A DNA stretch of 64,000 nucleotides from Pseudomonas viridiflava (GCF_003702045.1 NZ_RBTP01000048.1:124001-188000), one strand, 5' to 3'. Positions 46,308 through 55,945 are shown, counted from the first letter of the stretch. Numbers and translations: made by a program. The notes: generated from the sequence alone by a model not told the origin.

Positions 46308-46334
46308 AAGCCCGGTTCATTCATGACCGGGCTT
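46308..46334. terminator. Bidirectional terminator between the chemotaxis cluster and apt
   Basis: AAGCCCGGT and ACCGGGCTT, a 9-bp perfect stem with a 9-base loop, between convergent genes. The T-run is short on both strands, so efficiency is uncertain. Confidence 0.6.
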
Positions 46335-46375
46335 GTTCGTCTTATCGCTTTGCTCAGTCGTGCTTCAGCAGCGTC

Positions 46376-46924
46376 TTACTGTTCGTCCAGTGCGAACTCG
46401 GTCAGACAGAATGTTGGAATGGCCATCGCCTGAAGACGCTTCGAACCGCCCAGCTCCGGCAGATCGATGATCGCTGCCGCTTCATGGACCTGCGCACCCA
46501 TGCGGCGGATCAGGTTGGCGGCGGCAATCAGCGTGCCTCCGGTTGCGATCAGGTCATCGAACATCACCACCGAATCGCCATCGCACAGGCTGTCGGCATG
46601 CACTTCCAGATAGGCTTCGCCGTATTCGGTCTGGTAAGCCTCGGACAGCACGTCAGCCGGCAGTTTGCCCTGCTTGCGGAACAGCACCAGTGGCTTGTTC
46701 AGTTCGTACGCCACCACCGAACCGATCAGAAAACCGCGCGCGTCCATGACGCCGATGTGGCTGAAATCGGCCTCTATGTAGCGCTGCACAAAACTGTCGA
46801 TCACCTGGCGGGTTGCCTTGGGCGACTGGAAGAGTGGGGTGATGTCACGAAAAACGACGCCAGGCTTGGGGAAGTCCACGACCGGGCGTATCAGGGATTT
46901 GAAGCTCAATTCATCGAAAATCAT
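46376..46924 (-). CDS. apt: Adenine phosphoribosyltransferase
   Basis: 182 residues, the normal length. PRPP-binding motif [14 protein letters not shown], and N-terminal [15 protein letters not shown] typical of Apt. It converts adenine and PRPP to AMP in purine salvage. It lies convergent with the chemotaxis cluster and 72 bases downstream of anr on the same strand. Confidence 0.97.
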   Translation of the reverse strand: MIFDELSFKSLIRPVVDFPKPGVVFRDITPLFQSPKATRQVIDSFVQRYIEADFSHIGVMDARGFLIGSVVAYELNKPLVLFRKQGKLPADVLSEAYQTEYGEAYLEVHADSLCDGDSVVMFDDLIATGGTLIAAANLIRRMGAQVHEAAAIIDLPELGGSKRLQAMAIPTFCLTEFALDEQ

Positions 46925-46996
46925 CAGAGGTGATCCGGGGCAAGATTGGCCGATAGTTTAAGCCGACCAGCCCCGGATCGCACCCCCGCAGTCCGA

Positions 46997-47731
46997 TCAG
47001 CTTTGCATGGCACCGCCAGCCAGGGCGCAGAGCTGGATCGGGTCCAGGATATGAACCTCCTTACCCTCGGCCGTAATCAGCTCGTTTTGCTGAAAACGGG
47101 TGAACACCCGCGAGACGGTTTCGACCGCCAGCCCCAGGTAATTACCGATTTCATTGCGCGACATGCTCAGTCGGAATTGATTGGCCGAAAAGCCTCGCGC
47201 CCGGAAGCGTGCCGACAGGTTGACCAAAAACGTTGCGATGCGCTCATCAGCGGTCTTTTTCGACAGCAGCAACATCATCTGTTGATCATCGCGAATCTCG
47301 CGGCTCATCACACGCATCAACTGCCGACGCAATTGCGGCAACTGTACCGAGAGCTCATCCAGACGCTCGAAGGGAATTTCACACACTGATGTGGTTTCCA
47401 GCGCTTGTGCTGAAACCGGATAAGCCTGGGCGTCCATTCCGGACATCCCCACCAGTTCGCTGGGCAGATGAAAACCGGTGAGTTGTTCTTCTCCGGCACC
47501 GCTGAGACTGAATGTCTTCAGAGCGCCGGAGCGAACGGCATAGACGGATTCGAACGTGTCACCCTGGCGAAACAGGAACTCACCTTTCTTTAGGGGGCGG
47601 CCTCGCTTGACGATCTGGTCAAGCGAATCCATGTCATCAAGATTCAACGAAAGAGGCAGGCAGAGCGGGGCGAGACTGCAATCCTTGCAATGAGCCTGGT
47701 TTGAAGCACGTGACTTGGCGGGCTCGGACAT
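46997..47731 (-). CDS. anr: Anaerobic transcriptional regulator Anr (Fnr family)
   Basis: 244 residues from the ATG at 47731, with AAGGA 8 bases upstream; a GTG three bases earlier adds one Met and is not needed. Cys15, Cys18, Cys24 and Cys117 are the four ligands of the oxygen-sensing 4Fe-4S cluster. A cyclic-nucleotide-type beta barrel precedes a Crp-type helix-turn-helix ([18 protein letters not shown]) whose Glu/Ser/Arg read TTGAT-N4-ATCAA sites. It is encoded next to its expected targets hemN and the cbb3 genes. Confidence 0.97.
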   Translation of the reverse strand: MSEPAKSRASNQAHCKDCSLAPLCLPLSLNLDDMDSLDQIVKRGRPLKKGEFLFRQGDTFESVYAVRSGALKTFSLSGAGEEQLTGFHLPSELVGMSGMDAQAYPVSAQALETTSVCEIPFERLDELSVQLPQLRRQLMRVMSREIRDDQQMMLLLSKKTADERIATFLVNLSARFRARGFSANQFRLSMSRNEIGNYLGLAVETVSRVFTRFQQNELITAEGKEVHILDPIQLCALAGGAMQS

Positions 47732-47882
47732 CACTTAATTCCTTGTGGGAAATCACACATAAGACGTAAGGGTAACCCACCCAAGGCAAGTAGGGCCAGT
47801 CTGGAAAGTTCTCATGCCATCAAGGTTCAGGGTCGGTTGGCGATAGCCTTTCAACCTACAATCCAATGCAGGAAGCTCATCC

Positions 47883-48350
47883 ATGTCGATCACGTTGCCC
47901 CTCAACCTGACTGTGAATGTCCCGGTTTCGTCAGTGCAGATGACCCCGTCTTCGTCTGCGACTGCGGACGTCGAACCAGCGGCAACCGAGGCCCGAGGTA
48001 TTGAAGTAAATCTGTCGCCCGAAGGCAAGGCGGCTGCCGCGTCGGGGTCCAGAGACGCCGATATCGAGCAGAGCGGTTTGCCGGAAGGTGTTCAGAAACT
48101 GCTCAAGGCCATCCGTGAATTGCAACGCAAGATGGAAGAAACGCTAGAGCAGATTCAGCAGATACTCAACGATCAAAGCCTCAGCGACACCGAGCGGCAA
48201 ACCAAGGTGGCCGCGCTGCAAACGGCGCTCGGTGCGTTGCAACAACAGATCAGCAGCACCAATTCCGACCTGACCGTGATGATGAATCAGCTCAAGCTGG
48301 ACGAGGGCAGTAAAACGCTGGCGCGCTCGCTGATGGTGGCCAGGAATTGA
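47883..48350 (+). CDS. Hypothetical helical protein between anr and hemN
   Basis: 155 residues, no family recognised. Residues 1-65 are low-complexity and Ala/Ser/Val rich. Residues about 70-150 are two heptad-patterned helices (LPEGVQKLLKAIRELQRKME, then DTERQTKVAALQTALGALQQ), so a coiled-coil hairpin is likely. There is no signal peptide or membrane segment. It is divergent from anr and convergent with hemN. Codon use looks like its neighbours. Confidence 0.7.
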   Translation: MSITLPLNLTVNVPVSSVQMTPSSSATADVEPAATEARGIEVNLSPEGKAAAASGSRDADIEQSGLPEGVQKLLKAIRELQRKMEETLEQIQQILNDQSLSDTERQTKVAALQTALGALQQQISSTNSDLTVMMNQLKLDEGSKTLARSLMVARN

Positions 48351-48364
48351 CCTCACCCAGGGCG

Positions 48365-49747
48365 TCAGATCGCCTGTGAGAAGCGTTGACGGTTCTCGGG
48401 CGTCAGGTATTCATCGAACACACTGCACACGGAGCGCACCAACAGACGGCCAGCGGGCAATACCTCAATGCGTTCAGCGTCCACGGTGATCAGCCCGTCA
48501 CGGGCCAGTTCGATCAGTCGCGGCCATACCGAATCGAAGTGGCGTTTGAAATCAATGCCGAAGCGCTGTTCGATGGACGCGAAATCAAGCCGTAAATGGC
48601 AGATCAATTGTTGAATGACTGCGCGCCTGATCCTGTCGTCTTCATTGCAGACACGTCCGCGCCTGGTTGCCAGTTGATCGCTGGCGAGCAGGCGTTCGTA
48701 GTCCGTCAGGTCGCTGCTGTTCTGGCTGTATAAATCCCCCACCTGACTGATCGCCGACACCCCCAGCCCGATCAGATCGCAATGTCCGTGGGTGGTGTAG
48801 CCCTGAAAGTTGCGCTGCAGCGTTTGCTCTTCTTGAGCGATCGCAAGGTCGTCGTCGGGCAGGGCGAAGTGATCCAGGCCGATATAGCGATAGCCTGCCT
48901 CGGTCAACTGTGAAACGGTGCGCTCCAGCATGCTCAGCTTACTGTCGGCGCGGGGCAGATCGGCCCGCTGGATACGCCGCTGGGGCATGAAGCGTTCGGG
49001 AAGATGGGCGTAATTGAACACCGACAGCCGGTCCGGTTGCAGGCCGATGATGGCCTCTACAGTGCTGGCGAAGGTGTCAGGTGTCTGTCCGGGCAGGCCG
49101 TAGATCAGGTCGATATTGACCGAGCGAAACTGCAGCGTCCGTGCGGCTTCGATCAACGCCTGGGTCTGCTCCAGGCTTTGCAGGCGATTGATCGCACGCT
49201 GCACCGTCGGGTCCAGATCCTGTACGCCCAGGCTGATGCGATTGAACCCCAACTCACGCAGCAAGCCCATCGTCGCCCAATCGGCTTCGCGGGGGTCGAT
49301 CTCGATGCCATAGTCTCCCGAATCGTCGTCCAGCAGCGTGAAGTGCGTGCGCAGATGCGCCATGAGTTGGCGCAGTTGAGCATGACTGAGAAAGGTCGGC
49401 GTGCCGCCCCCGAAATGCAATTGCTCGACCACCTGAGCGGGGTCGAGATGGCAGGCAAGCATCTGAGCTTCATGCATCAAACCCTGCAGATAAGCCTGCG
49501 CCCGACCGCGATCTTTGGTGATGACCTTGTTGCAGGCGCAGTAGTAACAAATGTTGGCGCAGAACGGGATATGCACGTACAGCGACAAGGCTCGCATCGC
49601 CTTGCGGCTGTCACGCAACGCATGCAGCAGATCGAACGCCCCGACGTCAGTCTTGAACTGTACGGCCGTGGGGTAGGAGGTGTAGCGCGGCCCGGTGAGG
49701 TCGTAACGGCGGATCAGGTCGGAATCCCAACGAATGACGTCCAGCAT
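48365..49747 (-). CDS. hemN: Oxygen-independent coproporphyrinogen III dehydrogenase HemN
   Basis: 460 residues, radical SAM enzyme. The cluster motif is Cys63-x3-Cys67-x2-Cys70, with the extra HemN Cys72. HFGGGTPTFL follows. It decarboxylates coproporphyrinogen III to protoporphyrinogen IX in haem synthesis without oxygen. GGGAG precedes the ATG. An Anr box lies 62 bases upstream, matching the known Anr control of hemN in Pseudomonas. Confidence 0.97.
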   Translation of the reverse strand: MLDVIRWDSDLIRRYDLTGPRYTSYPTAVQFKTDVGAFDLLHALRDSRKAMRALSLYVHIPFCANICYYCACNKVITKDRGRAQAYLQGLMHEAQMLACHLDPAQVVEQLHFGGGTPTFLSHAQLRQLMAHLRTHFTLLDDDSGDYGIEIDPREADWATMGLLRELGFNRISLGVQDLDPTVQRAINRLQSLEQTQALIEAARTLQFRSVNIDLIYGLPGQTPDTFASTVEAIIGLQPDRLSVFNYAHLPERFMPQRRIQRADLPRADSKLSMLERTVSQLTEAGYRYIGLDHFALPDDDLAIAQEEQTLQRNFQGYTTHGHCDLIGLGVSAISQVGDLYSQNSSDLTDYERLLASDQLATRRGRVCNEDDRIRRAVIQQLICHLRLDFASIEQRFGIDFKRHFDSVWPRLIELARDGLITVDAERIEVLPAGRLLVRSVCSVFDEYLTPENRQRFSQAI

Positions 49748-49808
49748 GTGCGCGCTCCCGGGTGGGCTGGTGATGGCTGGAGCATACGAGGCGCCTGTTC
49801 AAAGGGTG

Positions 49809-49822
49809 TTGACGTGGATCAA
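49809..49822 (-). promoter_or_regulatory. Anr box upstream of hemN
   Basis: TTGACGTGGATCAA matches the Anr/Fnr consensus TTGAT-N4-ATCAA at nine of ten specified bases. It lies between the SafE-like gene and hemN, centred about 68 bases before the hemN start, the right range for an activator site at -41.5. Confidence 0.8.
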
Positions 49823-49851
49823 CCGGCCTTTCAGCCACGTTGTCCGAACGA

Positions 49852-50535
49852 TCAATGCCCCATCAGCCAGTGCTGATGAGGGCCTGGCAAGGTCCAGAGT
49901 CCAAACAGGATGACCAGCACGCCGCCTGTCGCGCGCACGCTGCGTTTGCGCAGCAACGCGGTGGTGCGCTCGGCCGCAAGGCCGGTGGCGAGCAACACCG
50001 GCCAAGTGCCCACGCCAAACGCCAGCATCAGCAAGGCGCTGTCGAGGGCGTTTCCCTGACTGGCGGCCCAAAGTAGCGTGCTGTAGACCAGCCCGCAGGG
50101 CAGCCAGCCCCACAGGGCACCGAGCAGAAGGGCGCGAGGAACGCTGGAAATGGGCAGCAGGCGCGTGGCGAAAGGCTGTAGATAACGCCACAGACCTCGG
50201 CCCAGACGCTCGATGCGGGTCAGACCGCTCCACCAGCCTGCAAGGTACAGCCCCATTGCAACCAGCAGCAGAGCAGCCACTACGCGTAGCGTCGTCGCCC
50301 CTGGACTGTTGGCCACGGCCCAGCCGACCATTCCGCTGAAAAAGCCGGCAACCGCATAGCTGACGATGCGTCCCAGGTTGTAGGCCATTAATAGTCGCAG
50401 TCGGTGCGCCCGTTGCTCGCGAGGAATGGCCAGAGTCAATGCGCCCATCAACCCGCCACACATACCCAGGCAATGCCCGCCGCCCAGCAGCCCCAGTACC
50501 CACGCAGATAGCAGCAGGGGGATAAGGTCAAACAT
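49852..50535 (-). CDS. SafE/UreH-type membrane protein (COG2836-like) of the cbb3 maturation operon
   Basis: 227 residues, about six membrane helices. HCLGMCGG near the N-terminus and WLPCGLVYS in the middle are potential metal or thiol sites. Proteins of this type usually follow ccoS in Pseudomonas and are annotated sulfite exporter TauE/SafE family. Copper handling for cbb3 assembly is an inference from the motifs and from adjacency, not shown. Eight bases separate it from ccoS. Confidence 0.85.
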   Translation of the reverse strand: MFDLIPLLLSAWVLGLLGGGHCLGMCGGLMGALTLAIPREQRAHRLRLLMAYNLGRIVSYAVAGFFSGMVGWAVANSPGATTLRVVAALLLVAMGLYLAGWWSGLTRIERLGRGLWRYLQPFATRLLPISSVPRALLLGALWGWLPCGLVYSTLLWAASQGNALDSALLMLAFGVGTWPVLLATGLAAERTTALLRKRSVRATGGVLVILFGLWTLPGPHQHWLMGH

Positions 50536-50543
50536 GACGGGCT

Positions 50544-50762
50544 TCAGGCATCAGGATTTCCGTCGTGACCGTGGGCGTTGGAATCGTGCGTGTGGCTTCG
50601 CGCCGCGGCCTTATGATCGGGGTCTTGATCGTCGAACAGAATGCTGTGGGCGGGGCCCTCCATGTCATCGTACTGACCGCTGTCCACCGCCCAGAAAAAG
50701 ACGTAGATCGCGATGGCCACCAGCAGCAGGGCGGCAGGAATCATGATGTAGAGCGCAGGCAT
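50544..50762 (-). CDS. ccoS: cbb3 oxidase maturation protein CcoS
   Basis: 72 residues: one N-terminal membrane helix ([20 protein letters not shown]), then the conserved [18 protein letters not shown], and a His/Asp-rich tail (about 50-72) that could bind metal. CcoS is needed for cofactor insertion into cbb3 oxidase. The start lies 22 bases inside the end of ccoI, so translation is coupled. Confidence 0.94.
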   Translation of the reverse strand: MPALYIMIPAALLLVAIAIYVFFWAVDSGQYDDMEGPAHSILFDDQDPDHKAAARSHTHDSNAHGHDGNPDA

Positions 50763-53191
50763 AATCTCTCCCGGGTTGATCGAGTGGCGCGCGGAAGGCG
50801 GCTCAAGCGCAAGGCGTTGAGCACCACGATCAGCGAACTTACAGACATGCCGATAGCGGCCCAGGCCGGTGTGATCCAGCCCAACGCCGCAAATGGCAGC
50901 ATCAGGCCATTGTACAAGCCGGCCCACAGCAGGTTTTCGATAATCACCCGGCGTGTGCGTCGCGCCACACCCAAGGCGTCAATCAGGCTGCGCAGGCGGT
51001 TGGACAGCAGCACCGCGTCGGCACCGGTTTTGGTCAGGTCAGTGGCCGAGCCCATTGCTACGCTGACGTTGGCTGCCGCCATGACCGGCACGTCGTTTAC
51101 GCCGTCGCCGATCATCAACACAGAATGTCCCTGTGCCTGCAGTGTTTGTAGCACCGCCAGTTTGTCTTCCGGACGCAACCCGCCGCGGGCGTCGTCGATG
51201 CCCAAGGTGATTGCCACCGATTGCACCATCGGCGAGCTGTCTCCAGACAGCAGCAGGGTCTTCCAGCCACGCGCCTTGCAGGCGTGCAACAACGCGGCAG
51301 CGTCTTCACGTAGCCGGTCATCCAGACCGAACCAGGCGAGCGGGCCTTCGGTATCGCCCAGCAACAGCCACTGGCCAGTTTCGTCGGGCATCGGCAGCAC
51401 GCCAGTACCGCTCAGCGCGCAGACGAACGCTGGCTGGCCGATGCGAAGGCGGTGGCTGCCCACGCGGCCTTCCAGTCCACGTCCTGGGGTATTCAGTACG
51501 TCGTGCGCCGCCTGAGGCGCACGGCCGAATGCACGGGCGATGGGGTGTTCAGACCGGCTTTCCAGCGCGGCGGCCAGCTCCAGACAGGCGTCTGCACTCA
51601 GGCTGCCCAAAGGGCGGACAGCCCGCAATGTCAGGCGTCCTTCAGTGAGTGTGCCGGTCTTGTCGAAGATGACGGTGTCGATGGTATTCAGGGCTTCCAG
51701 CACATGGCCGCGGGTGAGCAACAGGCCCAACCCGTGCAGCGTACCGGTCGCAGCCGTCAGGGCCGTGGGCGTTGCCAGCGACAAGGCACAGGGGCAGGTG
51801 GCGACCAGCATGGCCAGCACGACCCACACGGCGCGGGACGCGTCCAGCTGCCACCAGATGAGGCCGATAATGGCAGCGGCGCTCAAGGACAGCAGCACGA
51901 ACACCTGCGCAGCGCGGTCCGCCATCTCGGCCAGTTTCGGCTTGTCTGTCTGAGCGCGCTCCAGCAAACGAACGATGGCCGACAGTTGCGTGTCATGCCC
52001 CAGCGCGAGGACCTGAACCGTCAGGCTCCCCTCGACATTGAGCGTACCCGCCGTAACGCTGTCGCCGACCTTACGCGGTCGGGGCAGGTATTCGCCGGTC
52101 AGCAGGGACTCGTCGACACTGGATTGCCCGTCGAGAATCCTGCCATCCACCGCAATCACCGCGCCAGGCGGCACCCGCACCTGATCATCCATGCGCAGCT
52201 CAGTGAGCAGAACACGCTCGGTCTGTCCGTCGGCAGTCAGCCGCAGGCAAGAGGCAGGCAGTACATTGACCAGTTGCGCCGTTGCCGACGCCGTGCGCTC
52301 GCGAGCCCGACGTTCCAGATAGCGCCCGGCCAGCAGAAACAGGGCGAACATGCCGACCGCATCGAAGTACAGCTCTCCTGATCCGCTGATGGCGGTCCAG
52401 ATGCCTGCGACATAAGCGATGCCGATGGCCAGCGATACGGACACCTCCATCGTCAGGTGGCGGCTGCGCAGGTCGCGCAGCGCACCACGGAAAAAGGGCG
52501 CGCAGCTGTAGAACACGATAGGGGTCGTCAGAAACAGGGCGACCCAGCGCAAAATCGTGTGCATCGACGGGCTGAGGTCCATGTTGAATTCCGGCCAGGT
52601 CGCCATAGTTGCCATCATCACCTGAAACCAAAGCAGACCGGCGACGCCCAGTTGTCGCAGCGCCAGCCTGTTTTCGCTCGCCAAGCGTTCGGCAGCGTGG
52701 TCGGCCTGCCACGGGTGCGCCACATAGCCGATGCTGCGCAACGCGTTCAGCAACTGACTGAAGGCAAGCTGATCACTTCGCCAGCGCACCCGCAGGCGAT
52801 GATTGGACAGGTTCAACTGCGCCTCGGCCACGCCTGGCAGTTTGCGAAGACGGCGTTCGATCAACCAGCCGCAGGCCGCGCAACTGATGCCTTCGATGAG
52901 CAGGGTGGTTTCCGACAGGCCTTCTTGCTGACGAACAAAAGGGGCTTGCACGTTCGCACGGTCATACAGCGCCACCTCGTCGAGCAACTGCACCGGCAGG
53001 CTTTCCGGGTTGCCGGACGACTCACTGCGATGCGCGTAATAGTCTTCCAGCCCGCCCGCGACAATCGCCTCGACCACCGCCTGACACCCGGGGCAGCACA
53101 GCTCGCGGGTCTTGCCGAGTGCCACGGCAGTGAAGCCACTTCCCGCAGGTACGGGCAGGGCGCAGTGATAGCAGAGCAGGGGCGCGCTCAC
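50741..53191 (-). CDS. ccoI: Copper-translocating P-type ATPase CcoI (FixI)
   Basis: 816 residues. N-terminal Cys pairs (CYHC at 7-10, CCPGC at 32-36) precede a heavy-metal domain with Cys104-x2-Cys107. The intramembrane site is CPC in [12 protein letters not shown]; the phosphorylated Asp is in DKTGTLTEG; the hinge is [12 protein letters not shown]. It exports copper for assembly of the cbb3 oxidase binuclear centre. It starts one base after ccoH ends. Confidence 0.96.
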   Translation of the reverse strand: MSAPLLCYHCALPVPAGSGFTAVALGKTRELCCPGCQAVVEAIVAGGLEDYYAHRSESSGNPESLPVQLLDEVALYDRANVQAPFVRQQEGLSETTLLIEGISCAACGWLIERRLRKLPGVAEAQLNLSNHRLRVRWRSDQLAFSQLLNALRSIGYVAHPWQADHAAERLASENRLALRQLGVAGLLWFQVMMATMATWPEFNMDLSPSMHTILRWVALFLTTPIVFYSCAPFFRGALRDLRSRHLTMEVSVSLAIGIAYVAGIWTAISGSGELYFDAVGMFALFLLAGRYLERRARERTASATAQLVNVLPASCLRLTADGQTERVLLTELRMDDQVRVPPGAVIAVDGRILDGQSSVDESLLTGEYLPRPRKVGDSVTAGTLNVEGSLTVQVLALGHDTQLSAIVRLLERAQTDKPKLAEMADRAAQVFVLLSLSAAAIIGLIWWQLDASRAVWVVLAMLVATCPCALSLATPTALTAATGTLHGLGLLLTRGHVLEALNTIDTVIFDKTGTLTEGRLTLRAVRPLGSLSADACLELAAALESRSEHPIARAFGRAPQAAHDVLNTPGRGLEGRVGSHRLRIGQPAFVCALSGTGVLPMPDETGQWLLLGDTEGPLAWFGLDDRLREDAAALLHACKARGWKTLLLSGDSSPMVQSVAITLGIDDARGGLRPEDKLAVLQTLQAQGHSVLMIGDGVNDVPVMAAANVSVAMGSATDLTKTGADAVLLSNRLRSLIDALGVARRTRRVIIENLLWAGLYNGLMLPFAALGWITPAWAAIGMSVSSLIVVLNALRLSRLPRATRSTRERLCLRSTS

Positions 53192-53192
53192 G

Positions 53193-53732
53193 TCAGTGGT
53201 TCCGGCCTTGAGCTGCCTGCAGGGGCTCGTCGCCCAGCGTCACGGTGCGGTCACCGCTCAACCATTCCTCTTCGAACAGGCGCCAGGTCTGGCCGCCCTC
53301 GGTGCCAAGCAATTCGATGAAACGACGGCCTTCGACAGTGTCCTGAAGCTGCCCGATGTAACGACCGGCTTCGGACGGGCTGCGGGCCAGGAACACACGG
53401 CGGTCCTTGTCCGGCTGGGTCGGCGAAATCAGATTCAGTTCCAGTCTTTCGGGGTTGCTGTTGCCGCTCAGGCGCAGGTCGACTTCGCCGGTCAGATCGT
53501 CCATGTGCAGGCTGGCGCGCAATCTGAGGGTCTGGGCCAGCTCTTCGCGATTGATCGAGCGATTGATGCCTTTACCGGCTTCGTAATAATTGTCGGTGAC
53601 CAGGTTGTCCGGGTGACTGATGGCAATGCCCGCCATCGTCAGGCTGAGCAGGACCGAACCGCTCAGAATGCCAATGATGATCCACGGCCAGAGGTGCTTG
53701 TACCAGGGGCTTGCAGCGGGTGCGGCGGGCAT
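53193..53732 (-). CDS. ccoH: cbb3 oxidase maturation protein CcoH (FixH)
   Basis: 179 residues from ATG 53732 ([17 protein letters not shown]). One membrane helix ([19 protein letters not shown]) and a periplasmic FixH domain with [11 protein letters not shown]. The start lies 10 bases after the ccoG stop. Longer readings from 53801 would overlap ccoG by about 59 bases and lack a ribosome site. CcoH stays associated with the assembled oxidase. Confidence 0.9.
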   Translation of the reverse strand: MPAAPAASPWYKHLWPWIIIGILSGSVLLSLTMAGIAISHPDNLVTDNYYEAGKGINRSINREELAQTLRLRASLHMDDLTGEVDLRLSGNSNPERLELNLISPTQPDKDRRVFLARSPSEAGRYIGQLQDTVEGRRFIELLGTEGGQTWRLFEEEWLSGDRTVTLGDEPLQAAQGRNH

Positions 53733-53742
53733 GGCGTTGCTC

Positions 53743-55158
53743 TTAACGAGGGGAGGGGCCGATGAACCGGCTTTTGGTTTCGACATGAACATCGTCGTCA
53801 TGCACGTCCTTCAGTATGAACGTGACGTCCTGGGTACTCGACTGCAGGTTCTCCACGGCACTGGACAGCTCGACCGGAAGGCTGAGCATCTCGCCGCCCG
53901 CGAGTGTGATGTGCTGCCGACCCTGCCATTTCAAGTCAGGCCAGCCCTCCACTGCCAGTGTGTAGGTGTGGCCGACCTGATCTTTATTGATCACCTTCAG
54001 GCTGTAGACGTTCTCGATTCTACCGTCGGCGTTTTCACGGTACAGCACGCGATCCTTGCTGACGTCCAGCCCCACCAGCGAGCGGGTCAGGAAGGCGGCG
54101 GTCAGCAGGCCGATCATCAATACCAACGCCAGTGCATAGCCGATCAGACGCGGACGCAGTGTACGTGTGACTTGGCCGGACAGGTTGTGTTCGGTGGTAT
54201 AGCTGATCAGGCCGCGCGGATACGCCATTTTGTCCATGACCGTGTCACAGGCATCGATACAGGCCGCGCAACCGATGCATTCCACCTGCAAACCGTCGCG
54301 AATGTCGATGCCGGTGGGGCAGACCTGGACGCACATCGTGCAGTCGATGCAATCCCCCAGACCTTGTGCATGATGATCCGTCTCTTTTTTCCGGGGGGCA
54401 CGCGGCTCGCCGCGTTGCGGGTCGTAGGACACGATCAGGGTGTCCTTGTCGAACATCACGCTCTGGAAGCGCGCGTAGGGACACATGTAGATGCACACCT
54501 GCTCCCGCAGCCAGCCGGCGTTGGCGTAGGTCGCCACGGTAAAGAAACCGACCCAGAAATACGCCCAGCCATCGGCCTGCCCGGTGAAAAGTTCGGTGCT
54601 CAGTTGGCGAATGGGCGAAAAATAACCGACGAAGGTCAGCCCGGTCAGAAAGCCGATCAGCAGCCACAGGCTGTGCTTGGCCAGTTTGCGCAGTAACTTT
54701 TCGGCGTTCATCGCGGTGTTGTCGAGTTTGATGCGCTGGTTGCGGTCACCCTCGGTGAGCTTTTCGCACCACATGAAGATCCAGGTCCACACGCTCTGCG
54801 GGCAGGTGTAGCCACACCAGACGCGCCCTGCATAAACCGTGATGAAGAACAGTCCGAACGCTGCAACGATCAACAGGCCGCAGAGCAGAATGAAGTCCTG
54901 TGGCCAGAAGGTTGCGCCGAAAATGTAGAAACGGCGCTCCGGCAAATCCCACCACACCGCCTGATGCCCGTCCAGGTTCAGCCAGACCGTGCCGAAATAA
55001 ATCAGCAGCAGCACAGTGCCGCCCACCATCCGCAGGTTGCGATAGAAACCTTTGAAGGCGCGGGTGTAGACCTTGTCGTGCGAGGCATACAAATCGACGA
55101 AAGCGTCCTGGTTTGCGCCAGAAGGGGTGACGTCGTGTACCGGAATCCGGTTACTCAT
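53743..55158 (-). CDS. ccoG: cbb3 oxidase assembly ferredoxin-like protein CcoG (FixG/RdxA)
   Basis: 471 residues. Several membrane helices flank two 4Fe-4S motifs (CIDCTMCVQVCP and CIGCAACIDACD); VWCGYTCPQSVW is another conserved Cys site. A periplasmic Ig-like domain forms the C-terminus (about 365-465). CcoG is a cupric reductase supplying Cu(I) for oxidase assembly. It lies only 24 bases downstream of vapC, so it has no room for a private promoter there. Confidence 0.96.
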   Translation of the reverse strand: MSNRIPVHDVTPSGANQDAFVDLYASHDKVYTRAFKGFYRNLRMVGGTVLLLIYFGTVWLNLDGHQAVWWDLPERRFYIFGATFWPQDFILLCGLLIVAAFGLFFITVYAGRVWCGYTCPQSVWTWIFMWCEKLTEGDRNQRIKLDNTAMNAEKLLRKLAKHSLWLLIGFLTGLTFVGYFSPIRQLSTELFTGQADGWAYFWVGFFTVATYANAGWLREQVCIYMCPYARFQSVMFDKDTLIVSYDPQRGEPRAPRKKETDHHAQGLGDCIDCTMCVQVCPTGIDIRDGLQVECIGCAACIDACDTVMDKMAYPRGLISYTTEHNLSGQVTRTLRPRLIGYALALVLMIGLLTAAFLTRSLVGLDVSKDRVLYRENADGRIENVYSLKVINKDQVGHTYTLAVEGWPDLKWQGRQHITLAGGEMLSLPVELSSAVENLQSSTQDVTFILKDVHDDDVHVETKSRFIGPSPR

Positions 55159-55182
55159 TGAGGCGTCCTGCGGCGATAACGA

Positions 55183-55635
55183 TCACCGGGCCGCCGTCGA
55201 GTAGCGTGCAGGCTCCTCGTTCAACTGACTGATCCAGGGGTTGAGCAGAGCGACGCCGCATGACTGGAAGTCCGCCGTGTTTCGTGTGACGACGGTCATG
55301 CCGTGAACCAGCGCGGTGGCTGCAATCAATGCATCGCGTTCGCTGCGCGGATCGGGAATATGGAGCTGTGCGCAACGTTTGGCGACGGCCACGTCAACCG
55401 CAAGAATGCGCCCCGCGAAGGCTTTCATGACGTGGTGTTCCAGCCAGTTCCTGAGCGCGACGCCCTGGATCGGGTCACGGCGTTCGATACGCAGAATGCC
55501 TGTCTCCAGCTCCAGAAGGGTAATGGACGAAATGAACAGGCCAGACGCCATATGCGACCGGGACCATCTGAGTACGGCGCCGTCCGGGTTTCTTTTTCTG
55601 AGTTCGGAGACGACAGTCGTGTCGAGTAAAAACAT
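55183..55635 (-). CDS. vapC: PIN-domain toxin, VapC/FitB type
   Basis: 150 residues. The acidic active site is recognisable: Asp5 in FLLDTTVVSE, the Glu of SSITLLELETG, and Asp in SERDALIAATAL, with TRNTADF near the end. PIN toxins are Mg-dependent ribonucleases that cut tRNA or rRNA. The usual FitB-like start reads LLDTNV; here Asn is replaced by Thr. The start codon overlaps the antitoxin stop by one base (TGATG), typical of toxin-antitoxin pairs. Confidence 0.9.
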   Translation of the reverse strand: MFLLDTTVVSELRKRNPDGAVLRWSRSHMASGLFISSITLLELETGILRIERRDPIQGVALRNWLEHHVMKAFAGRILAVDVAVAKRCAQLHIPDPRSERDALIAATALVHGMTVVTRNTADFQSCGVALLNPWISQLNEEPARYSTAAR

Positions 55636-55880
55636 CAGCAGAGGTCCACAGGACGAGGCGTGATAACCGCCCGCTGTGGTTCGAAATCAACGTCTCCAGG
55701 CATCACGAGCAGGTCGGCAATACTGACAGCGCTGCCGGTCAGCTTCAGATAATCGTCGATTGAAAGCAGGACATGCGCTGGGCGGCCTCGGTCGGTGATA
55801 AACACCGGACCTTTATTTGCGGCCTTTTTGGCACCACTGGTGTCTTGATTGAATTCACGGCTCGAGAGCGTAGTTGTCAT
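55635..55880 (-). CDS. Phd/YefM-type antitoxin paired with the PIN toxin
   Basis: 81 residues from ATG 55880, preceded by AAGGAGGTCGCCC. The N-terminal Phd/YefM fold (SREFNQDTSGAKKAANKGPVF, then DRGRPAHVLLSIDDY) binds DNA and the C-terminal tail neutralises the toxin. Two inverted repeats sit upstream as likely operators. A longer reading from 55928 would run through those repeats and is rejected. The pair separates ccoP from ccoG. Confidence 0.88.
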   Translation of the reverse strand: MTTTLSSREFNQDTSGAKKAANKGPVFITDRGRPAHVLLSIDDYLKLTGSAVSIADLLVMPGDVDFEPQRAVITPRPVDLC

Positions 55881-55894
55881 GGGCGACCTCCTTG

Positions 55895-55926
55895 GAATAG
55901 ACAGTGCAGAGGACAGAAGTCTATTC
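55895..55926. promoter_or_regulatory. Inverted repeat in the antitoxin leader
   Basis: GAATAGAC and GTCTATTC, eight bases each, exact complements with 16 bases between, 15 bases upstream of the antitoxin start. It could be an operator half-site pair for the toxin-antitoxin complex or a leader hairpin. Confidence 0.5.
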
Positions 55927-55927
55927 A

Positions 55928-55945
55928 TGTAGAAATGTAACTACA
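55928..55945. promoter_or_regulatory. Second inverted repeat, candidate antitoxin operator
   Basis: TGTAG and CTACA around eight A/T-rich bases, directly beside the first repeat. The A/T-rich centre would fit a promoter -10 for the toxin-antitoxin pair overlapped by its operator. Phd/YefM antitoxins are known to autoregulate through such palindromes. Confidence 0.5.

Noticed and set aside
51452..52381. Plus-strand ORF opposite ccoI
   Set aside because: Shadow frame. The minus strand encodes an unmistakable copper P-type ATPase with DKTG and CPC motifs.
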